In this document: in pieces, positions 55,840-64,000 of the stretch
How positions within the stretch are numbered: position 1 is the first letter of the stretch
How the letters are laid out: every line of letters begins with the position of its first letter
Assembly (NCBI RefSeq): GCF_042477335.2
Contig: NC_091257.1
Span: 44,300,501 to 44,364,500, forward strand
Length of the DNA stretch: 64,000 bases
DNA from: Ovis canadensis
Taxonomy: Eukaryota; Chordata; Mammalia; Artiodactyla; Bovidae
Direction of reading: 5' to 3'
Made by a program: the position numbers and the translations under genes
Notes under the pieces: model-generated
What the model was told of the DNA's origin: nothing
Seen by the model: only the letters and a program-made list of their open reading frames with translations
Databases searched by the model: none

Positions 55840-56340
55840 TTGCGATAAGAGGCCACTTTCAAAACACAAAGAGAACTTGGCCGCTTATCCTTCGAGTCTC
55901 TAACCTACAGCCAGAACGAGCGTCCTATAACGCAAACAGCATCGCAGTGCCTGCTGCGCGCACATTTCCGTTTCATCCCGGCTCTCTTATGATCAACTCC
56001 AAACTCTCTTCGGCACAATGGTCGCTGTAATACTAGTCAGGCCTGCTCAGCAAAACTCGCCCAAGAGATGTTCCCCGGAAGCACCCGTTAGGGGTTCTGA
56101 TACGGTACCAAACCGCCCTCTCGCAACCCTGGCTTCCCTCCCCCACAAGCACGAAAGCAGAGCCGGCGCCGAGATGCGCGGCCAGGCGGCCCGGATGCAG
56201 TCAGGTGCGGGGGCAAGGACTGCCCCACCTTTTGTCTCCGTAGAGGCTCCTGGCCACTTTTTGAAGGCAGAAGATGCAATGATTTTTTTAGCGAGGAGGA
56301 GTGGAGACAATGCTTTCCAAATCCGCAGAAGCTCAGCTCT
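55840..56340. promoter_or_regulatory. CpG-rich patch with ETS motif; candidate promoter of the next gene
   Basis: CpG frequency is well above the surroundings (cagccagaacgagcgtccta, gagccggcgccgagatgcgc). A CCCGGAAG ETS-family motif is at 56,074-56,081. In human, RPP38 and its divergent transcript start roughly this far beyond the ACBD7 start, so this may be their shared promoter. No RPP38 coding sequence is visible downstream, so this is position-based inference. Open frames through it (e.g. 56,018-56,536) run on into the MARK2 relic in antisense and are not called. Confidence 0.4.
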
Positions 56341-56349
56341 CCACGGAAA

Positions 56350-58345
56350 AGGAGCTACGTTGAGAGGCGGCCATGATCGTTTGGACCCCTGTCCTCTTGG
56401 CCCCGGTGCCAGGCATTCACAGCAGCGCAGGCCTCCTGCTCAGTTCGCACTGACCGCCCTTTGCTTCCAGCGCCTGGTTGAAGACCTGCACCTTCTCGCT
56501 GGGCTCCATGAAGTTCACAGTCTTCAAGTGTCCTGAGCACGACCTGGCCTTCCCACGGTTTTTCTTTGTCACTGCCTGTGCTCCCACTCCATGCGGGGGA
56601 AGTGTCTCCCTGCCTCATACTGTCAAGATTTCTTTTGACAAAGCCAAAACACAGAAGTTTCAGTATGAACTTGAACTTGAACCTGGTGAAGAAGCCCTTG
56701 CTGGTCCTTCGAAAGAAAGGCTGGGGTGGCTTATCCTTCAGAGGTTTCCCCGATGGATGGAGCTTCCTTTGGACACACCCTGGAGGACGCTGGTTCCTTC
56801 TGTGGCTCTGCCACTACTGCTGATGTGTGGGTGGAAGAAAAGGACACCCTTGGGAGTCTGGGCTGGGGACACATCCCAGCTTCCCTGTAGGGCATGGCCC
56901 TGAGGCCTTGGTGAGGCGTAATGCGTGGATCTCTATGCAGGCATGGCTTTGTCAGGGAGACTGAGGTGTTGGGAGATTGCAGACACCTTAGAGCCCTTGA
57001 CCTTGGCAGGGTTAGGCTGCCTTTGCCCTTTTGCATGGAGGCCTGGCCCAGGCTTGCTCACTCCCAAAGCAGACAATTCCTGCACTGATTTGTGCTGGAG
57101 GCTAGGTGGTCTCTTCCCCTCTTTGGCTTGTCCGCTACCCTTCTGCCCTACACTTGGTCCTCTTCAGGTGGCTTATGTTCTGTGTTACCCCTCTGAGTAT
57201 TCTTAGAATAGGAATTAGTGGAAGGGGCTGCCAGCTTGCCGACACCTCACTGTTGTGTGTTAGCAGAAACTTCGGGTGGTTCCTTGGTGGGCTGCTGTTG
57301 ATTAGATTTACCAAAGTCTGGGGTTTTGGGGCAATGACGTGGCCCTCCTGCTCGGCTCTCTTGTACCTCAGAAGCAGATAGATGGCCATCACTTGGTTGT
57401 GCTTCCAGCCATCAGTGAGCCTTGGACTTCTTCCCTTTTGTCACACTGGACACCACCATCAGGGTTCCTGGTAGTCAAGAGAGTGGCTCCATGTAAGGTT
57501 TGGTTCGTCTTCATGACCTGTGTTTATCCATGGATCTTTCCTGATGAGCTATAAAGTGCCTTTTTTGCTGGGATTGAGAATGAGAAACTTCTTGAGCAGT
57601 TTTTTCACATTTCCTGGACATGTGAAAGGGCATATGGTCTACTTCATTAAGTACTGACTCCTGCAGCTCCTTGAAGAAAGGGGTCCATCAAAAGGTAAGG
57701 GGTTTGCAGACCAGTGTATATAGGATGATCGTCAGATTCCACACATCTACTGTGGGTCTATCTTATTTGGACTTGGAAGACTTCCAGGGCAGCCTAAAGG
57801 GGAATGGCCAATGAAGATATCTAGTTTGTTGCCAAAGGTGAATGTAACACCAAAGCCATAGTCTTCAATGTTTTTTTCATATCAGTATCCAAAAGCAGGT
57901 GCTCTGCCTTTAACTCTATGAGCAATGCACTTCTGGTGACAGTATGACACTGATGGAATTTGCCAGAACCTCTTTTTCTTACGGATTTCCATGAGCCACT
58001 AGGTCCTCAAATATGTCTCTTCCATTGAGTAATTCCTCAAGGAAGGCAGAATGGATCACTACAAATAACTGTTTGGGGAGGACTCAAGTCTTTCATGGTT
58101 CTTACTCAAGGGACTGTCTCTGGAGTCCGGAGGAGTTTGGCTAAGTCTTGTCAATGATCTGCCTGACTGCCTCTTTCCTAAGTCAGGATGTACTGAGCCA
58201 GCTTTAGCTTGGTCATGTTGCCCGTGGCGATGGTCTTGACTGTCGGTGATTGTCAATATGGCAGTCATCCTCAACAGAAATGTCTGAGAGGCCAGGCGCG
58301 TGTTGGACTTACTGCTGACCTGGGAGTCAAGGTGTCTCAAGGTCA
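56350..58345 (-). pseudogene. MARK2: MARK2 serine/threonine kinase processed pseudogene
   Basis: Read on the minus strand, from 58,345 downwards, MARK2 segments appear in protein order with no introns: LRHLDSQVSSKSN (N-terminus), LLKTI and HILT-like glycine-loop region, SYCHQK, then GFGVTFTFGNKLDIF (activation-segment start), PLTF and ILNPSKKGT-like kinase C-lobe, GHEDE-like linker, MAIYLLLRYK (UBA end), KPQTLVNLINSS and GKGSLTLPRSRA (MARK2-type spacer), VKRNL and GSTGSDKEK, then traces of the KA1 domain (near MPGT, about 56,390). Frames shift repeatedly, with many stops. The HRD catalytic loop is HRV and DFG is DYGFG-like. 5'-truncated by about 20 residues and lacking the extreme C-terminus. 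The spacer favours MARK2 over MARK1, 3 or 4. No clear poly(A) remains. Confidence 0.85.
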
Positions 58346-58827
58346 ACTTAAAATTGAGGAAAGCTGGTCAGAAACTTGACCTAAATCACCTCAAAGAAAA
58401 TCACTTCCCAATGCCCTCTGATGAACTGATCCTTATAATGGAACCAAAACATAATGCCAGACATGCCAATAAACAAAACCAAATACTGACAAATCTAAAT
58501 AAGAGAAAACAAAGTTTTAAAAAGGAAAAAAGTGAGAAAAAGAAAAAAAGTAAAGATGAAAATGAAGAAAAGAGTTTTTAAAAATGAAGGAAAAAAGAAC
58601 CAAGAGAAAATGGGGAAGTAAAAGTAAAAATTAGTAACAGCCAAAAACTCTGTGTCTACAAGAAACATTGGTCAGAGTTCTGGTCACTGAAAACCAGTTT
58701 CTTGAGCTAGAAGAACTGAAAAGCAGCCCAGCCAGAGAGTTAGAGGATTGAAATTTTATAATGATTGTCTCTTGTGAGACTGTATCAAGAAATGGGCCCA
58801 TTTCCTCATTTTGGGGACTCTAGATCT
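58346..58827. other. A-rich sequence; no gene seen
   Basis: A Lys-rich plus frame at 58,300-58,581 overlaps the retropseudogene start and an A-rich stretch (aagaaaaaaagtaaagatga). No recognised domain; not called. Confidence 0.5.
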
Positions 58828-59070
58828 GGAAAATTCCATGGATGGAGGAGCCTGGAAGGCTGCAGTCCATGGGGTCGCAAAGAGTTGGACATGACTGAGC
58901 TACTTCACTTTCACTTTTCACTTCCATGCATTGGAGAAGGAAATGGCAACCCATTGCAGTGTTCTTATCTGGAGAATCCTAGGGACAAGGGAGCCTGGTG
59001 GGCTGCCGTCTATGGGGTCGCACAGAGTTGGACATGACTGAAGCAACTTAGCAGCAGCAGCAGCAGCAGA
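58828..59070 (+). repeat. Bov-A2 SINE, sense, with (AGC)n end
   Basis: Two Bov-A units (ggaaaattccatggatggag, ggagaatcctagggacaagg), ending in a pure AGC run at 59,050-59,069. Confidence 0.94.
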
Positions 59071-60079
59071 TCATTTTACTCTTTTAAATAAATTATTGAA
59101 GATCCCCCAAGAGTTTTTTGATTAATGGGTTATAGTTATAAACATTACCTTATTAGAAACTAAATCCTGTAGGCTTTTCATTTTCAGTGGCTTTTTCATC
59201 TCTAGCTTAAAAAGTTGTAATAATGCTTGGCTTAGAAGAGCTCATATTGGCTACACACACACAAAAAGTTATATATGAAGCAAACTGCATTATTCAAAGA
59301 TTTTCTTTTACACATAGATTAAAATTTTCTACCCATTTTATTTTTTTCCTACTTTGTTACGTTTTCTATGATGAGATTCACCTTATTATTTTACTAGTCA
59401 CTAATCAGAAATATTAGCTTTTTCCATAAATATAAGTGGTTTTAAATGTGACATTAACAATTATGATGGTTAGAAATGGTTCTCCATTTCTGATATCTGG
59501 TTTTGTGTGACTGGCTGTATTTGCTCAAGGTCTGATTGGCCTAAACAGCTGTTGATTATGAATATTCACAAGGAAGGAAGTGAAAATACTCATACTTGTG
59601 TTATTTATTTGAAATAAGTCTACTAGTGCTACCAAATTCATTATAAACAGGTCCATGGGAAGAAAATCAAAACAGGATTCTTAGTACCTTATGGCGAACC
59701 AATGAGGTCAAGTTACTTCTAAACTAATAAAGTTACAAAATCAGTGATGTCCTAACACTGAATTGGTGATATGTCAGGTGACTATGTCACAGGTTAGGTA
59801 CAGGTGACTATGTTACAACTTCAGATAAATAATTTTCTACAACAAACATCTTAATAAATATAACTTCCCTGAAACCACAGACAACTAATACCATTTCCCA
59901 AAGCAAACAACTAAGAAGGCATAGCCAGGAAGATCACATTTCACATTATTTTAAAATTAATATGTTTGAAAACTCATTGCAAAAAACTAACCAGGATGAT
60001 CTCACTGTAACTAGCTTCAGAAAAAGACTGTGTCTGACAGGAGGCACTTTTACTTTTGTTTGGTTTAACATTATTATTT
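59071..60079. other. No gene seen
   Basis: AT-rich unique sequence. A small duplicated segment, ggtgactatgtcaca / ggtgactatgttaca, is at about 59,777-59,818. Confidence 0.5.
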
Positions 60080-60273
60080 TGGGCTTCCCTGGTGGCTCAG
60101 ATGGTAAAGAATCTGCCTGCAATGCAGGAGACATGGGTTCGATCTCTGGGTTGGGAAGATCTCCTGGAGAAGGGAATGGCTACCCACTTCAGTATTCTTG
60201 TCTGGAAAATTCCGTGGACAGAAGAGCCTGGTAGGCTATACAGTCCATGGAGTCCCAAAGAGTTGGGTATGAC
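60080..60273 (+). repeat. Bov-tA SINE, sense
   Basis: gggcttccctggtggctcag to aaagagttgggtatgactg. Confidence 0.94.
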
Positions 60274-61249
60274 TGTTATTTTAAAAGAGTTTTCGAAGTA
60301 AAGGTTCATGAATACCTTCCAGCTTTTACCCAGTTTAACAAGATGCAATGGCTAGCTCAGGGCTTTTATCTTCTCAAGGCACCAGTGCCAACAACCTCTC
60401 ATGAATTTAATATTCCTCATTAAACTCGTGTCATTTTTAGGCTTGGTTTCAATGATAATTCATAGACAGGGCTGAATTAAATTATAGCGGCTCATCATTT
60501 TATTTCCACCCTGATCATTTGGCTGTTATATTGCATGTTTTATGTATGTGTCCAATTAAAGTATTCTGCAACTGAACTCCACTGAACAAAATGTCTCCCT
60601 ACTAGAGATATTAATGTATTGATTCCCCACCTAGCAGCCATTTCCCCCTTCATTTTTGTCAATAATCCTACTTTCATTTAGTTATGGAGCCATATTTTGC
60701 TCCATCTCCAAGAGAAGGCTCATAACCAGTCTCAGCGAGTCTCATTTGATGCACTCACCCCAGCCAGGGACTGGTTTCGGTATGGGCATGTGACTGATAC
60801 TGACCAGTGAGCCACAGAAGGAAGTCTGTTAGGCCTTCTTTGGAAGATGTTTCTTTCTAATAGAAAGAAATGCACGAGGGAAACTTCTGCTTCCTGCCAC
60901 GTGTTTGTGTGGATTGTGATGATGAGAGCTGTGACCACTAAACCGTGAGCTTGAGAGGACAAGCTTGAGGCCCAATGTCAAGAGTCAGAGGATGGCAAAG
61001 GAGAAGGACAGAAAGTCCTTGGGATTTTGAGGAGATGTTGTGTAAGCCAATGAGCCAGTCTTGGAAAAGATCCAGACTTTGAAGACAGATAAAAACCACA
61101 AACTAACCACATTCAGAAGGAGGCTTTGTTAACTGCATACTGAAAAGGTCATTGAGTTTGTAGCTCATCACAAAAGTTATTCTAGTCACTGATTTTAAAA
61201 TAACATTATTGTTTATATAACAATTATTATGTATGATACAGTAACCATC
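60274..61249. other. No gene seen
   Basis: Unique sequence with no recognised coding or repeat family. Confidence 0.5.
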
Positions 61250-61349
61250 ACACCGTGATGGTTAATTTTATGTGTCAACTTGACTGGCCTGATTAAACAT
61301 TATTTCATTATTTCTGGGTGTATCTGTAGGGGTTCTTCAAATCAGGTAG

Positions 61350-61567
61350 CCAAAGTATTAAAGTTGACTCATTGGAAAAGATCCTGATGCTGAGAAAGAT
61401 TGAAGGCAAAAGGAGAAGAGAGGGGCAGAGGATGAGATGGTTAGATAGCCTCCTGACTTAATGGACATGAATTTGAGCAAGCTCCAGGAGATAGCGAAGA
61501 ACAGGGAAACCTGCAGTCCATAGAGTCACAAAGAGCTGAACACAACTTAGCAACTGAACAGCAAGAA
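61350..61567 (+). repeat. BovB 3' end, sense
   Basis: gttgactcattggaaaagat to cacaacttagcaactgaac. Confidence 0.9.
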
Positions 61568-61621
61568 CTGTGGAGGTGTTTCTGGAAAAGACTAGCAGTT
61601 GAATCAGTGGACTCAGTAAAA

Positions 61622-61707
61622 TATTGGGTTGGCCAAAAAGTTTCTTTGGGTTTTTCCATAACAACTTATGGGGAAAAACTTGAATGAAGTTTCTGGCCAA
61701 CCCAATA
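61622..61707. mobile_element. Mariner-type MITE, palindromic hairpin
   Basis: tattgggttggccaaaaagt and its inverted partner tctggccaacccaata bound an 86-base hairpin. Best preserved terminal repeats of the three copies. Confidence 0.93.
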
Positions 61708-61761
61708 GACCCCTCCTCCCCAGGCGAGGTGAGCACCATCCAATCCACGAACTGCATTTCA

Positions 61762-61822
61762 TGCTCAGTCGTGTCCGGCTCTCTTGTGACCCCATGGACT
61801 GCAGCCTGCCAAGCTTCTCTGT
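61762..61822 (-). repeat. Bov-A fragment, antisense
   Basis: tgctcagtcgtgtccggctc to gcagcctgccaagcttctct. Confidence 0.8.
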
Positions 61823-62112
61823 TTAGAAAGGGCTTGAATAAAACAAAAGTCAGAGGAAGGAGGAATTGCCCCGCTTGTTTCTTGCTTCCCTGATTGAGCT
61901 GGGACATCCCATCTCACCTTCTCCTGTCCTTGGAATGAGATTTTTAAACTGTCAGCTCCCATGATTATCAGGCCATTGGGTTTAGACTGAAATGACATCA
62001 CTAGCTTTCAGGGTTTCCAGCTTGCAGACAGCAGACTGTGGACCTTCTCAGGCTCCATAACTCACATCTGTATTTCCACTGGTTCTGCTTCTCTGGAGAA
62101 CTCTAATGCACG

Positions 62113-63710
62113 CACACACAGAGCAAAGATGAGGATGCCACAGAGGGAAAGAAGAGTCTGCTGCTCAATTCTACATTCTTCTATTGACAAACTTTCCAGC
62201 TGGTAACTTTCTTTCAACAAAAAATTGTGGTTAATGATAAAACATAGCCAGGTCTCTTAAATGACTCTTACCTCATGGCAAGCATATAAACCTAACTGTA
62301 GTCCAATTCTAGAATGAATATAAAAAGAACACTTTGTTATTCAAAGACAAATTGAGTTCACAGGGTAACATAACAGAGTAACAGCTATTATTAAAAAGTA
62401 AACTGATTGGTATAAGATACCAAATATATGTTAAAGTGATAACTTGAAAACTATGTTTGGGAAATATAGGGAAAAATGTTATATGAAAAGAAAATCAGAA
62501 CATGAAATTTATATTATTTTAACAATGTAAGTGCACACTTATATGTGAAACAAATTAGAAGGAAACATTGAAAGGAAATGAGTTTTGAGGTAATTGGGTC
62601 ATGGGAAAATTTTTTTAAAAACTTTTTTGTTGCAGTGTTTGTACGATACAAATAGGAGAGAAATTACCTTTGAAATGCAGTCATTGTAGCAACATTCTTG
62701 TGGAAATTTTGTTGCTTAGTCTTCAAACAGAACAAGGCACTAAAATCATAGAGGCTTAATTTTTATTAACCTATTATCTCTGGATTCAGGTTGCTACTGG
62801 ATCCATCGGTTCTATTTATGAAGCATTCTGTATGTATCAGGCACTGTGCTAAGCATTTTAAGTAGATTATTTCTTCTAATCCTCACAACAGGTACTATTT
62901 TTATCTTCATAGACAGGTTTAATTAGTTTGCTTTAGAGTCATGTGATGATGAGGTTAAGATCTTGAGCTTAGCTGGTCTTGATCCAGAGTCATGGATATA
63001 GTGGCTGCAAATCTTCACAGAGTAAATATAAACTGAAATGGTACTCAAGCTATAAATCTGAAACCTTAGGGGGACAAAAGCTTACACATATTTCCTTCCC
63101 ATTACTTTAGCATTTCAATCTGATGTGTTTCTGTCATACAGCTTAAAAGCTGGATCTGAGACTTTATTATTTTTTTAGGTTTTAAAATATTTATTGGAAT
63201 ACTTTTTTTTTTAAAGACTCATAATACTTCATTCTTTTAAAATTATTACCTTCCACTTTGGTTGAATAATTTCTTATCTTTTTATCCAAAAATTTCTACT
63301 GAGAGTTTTAAAACTTCTATTTAGTGGCACTACTTAACATGTGATTTACCCTCATCATTATTTAATCTTTGAAATGATACTTTATAATTTTAAAATCGGT
63401 GTGAGTTAATTGAAGGTTTGAGACTCTGTAGGACTAAGTCATTAACCTGCAATTTTACAGTAGATAAAGTACTGTTTTCATTACTTTGAAAAAAAAAATA
63501 ACATTGTGATTGGCTGTTACATTTAACATTTTAATCTCAGCTTGCCACCATTAAATATAACTGATTACACTGACCACATAAGAAGCCAGAAAAAAAATCA
63601 CTGCGTTGCAAGTTAAGCTAATTCAGTTTAAATTTAACAAAGACAGCCATAATCAGCAATTTAACAAATCAAAAGCCAGGGTTAAGTTATATTCAAAACT
63701 AGCAATTTGG
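62113..63710. other. No gene seen; L2/MIR-like patch at about 62,810-62,930
   Basis: ggcactgtgctaagcatttt and cctcacaacaggtactattt match the L2/MIR type 3' end. The remainder is AT-rich unique sequence. Confidence 0.55.
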
Positions 63711-63836
63711 AGGACTTCCCTGGTGGTCCAGCGGTTAAGACCCCAGCTTCTAATGCAGGGGATGCAAATTCAGTCCCTGGCAAGGGACCCAAGATCTCTC
63801 ATGCTGTGTGGCTCAGCCAAACAAGAAAAAAGAAAG
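63711..63836 (+). repeat. tRNA-Glu SINE, sense
   Basis: gaggacttccctggtggtcc, ctaatgcaggggatgcaaat, then an A-rich tail. Confidence 0.9.
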
Positions 63837-64000
63837 TTGATTAATGTTTTTCAAGGGTTGAATGATTTATGAAGGTTATAACCTAACACAGTACTGAGCC
63901 TACAAACAGGTCTTGTTTCACGTGACCTGCTTTAGGGTCTAGTATCACAGCTTTTTACCAATCGTAGTAGAAATTCTAGCTGTCACCGAAGATTTTAAGT

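Larger units (their letters stand above)
61250..62112. repeat. Old interspersed repeat, interrupted by BovB, mariner and Bov-A pieces
   Basis: Left part (gatggttaattttatgtgtc, aacttgactggcctgattaa) and right part (ctttcagggtttccagcttg, ggttctgcttctctggagaa) are the two ends of a common mammalian repeat whose right end also resembles the element at 378-800. Family not named. Confidence 0.55.

Noticed and set aside
56018-56536. 172-codon plus-strand open frame
   Set aside because: It runs from a CpG-rich patch into the antisense of the MARK2 relic, with no domain recognised.
58300-58581. Lys-rich 93-codon plus frame as a small nuclear protein
   Set aside because: Starts inside the antisense MARK2 relic and ends in A-rich low-complexity DNA.
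56350-64000. RPP38 coding exon expected beyond ACBD7 from human gene order
   Set aside because: No frame on the plus strand resembles RPP38. If present it lies beyond the window.

Overview
The window is nuclear DNA from a ruminant (cattle, sheep, goat or a close relative). The evidence is a very dense load of ruminant repeats (Bov-tA and Bov-A2 SINEs, BovB LINEs), older artiodactyl tRNA-Glu SINEs, and mammalian L1, L2, MIR, Tigger and mariner relics. Nothing bacterial or viral is present. Most long open frames are translated repeats. The gene order (an OLAH-type thioesterase on the plus strand running towards ACBD7 on the minus strand) matches the human 10p13 interval MEIG1-OLAH-ACBD7-RPP38-NMT2.

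Layout. Positions 1-17,800 are intergenic and repeat-rich, with no supported gene. From 17,865 to 42,976 (plus) lie seven coding exons, in order and with introns, of a medium-chain acyl-ACP thioesterase (OLAH, thioesterase II). It is broken by a lost first splice donor, a 2-base loss, an in-frame stop and a 1-base loss, so I call it an unprocessed pseudogene, either the decayed orthologue or a decayed tandem copy. From 46,098 to 50,996 (minus) lies a complete, intact ACBD7 gene: four exons encode an 88-residue acyl-CoA-binding protein, starting inside a CpG island at about 50,500-51,230. A second, weaker CpG-rich patch at about 55,840-56,340 carries an ETS-type CCGGAAG motif and is a candidate promoter for the next locus (RPP38 and its divergent transcript in human), although no RPP38 coding exon is visible. 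Directly beside it, 56,350-58,345 (minus) is a 5'-truncated, intronless, heavily mutated MARK2 kinase retropseudogene. The rest, to 64,000, is repeat and unique non-coding DNA.

Function. OLAH releases medium-chain fatty acids from fatty acid synthase, and ACBD7 binds acyl-CoA, so the two neighbours belong to the same lipid area. Only ACBD7 looks functional here. Ruminant mammary gland is known to make medium-chain milk fatty acids without a separate thioesterase II, which makes a broken OLAH at this place the most interesting biology in the window. Other notable structures are an L1 5'-end-only insertion with a perfect 14-bp target duplication, a twin-primed (5'-inverted) L1, a local template-switch rearrangement inside an L1, and three palindromic mariner hairpins of the kind that feed microRNA families.
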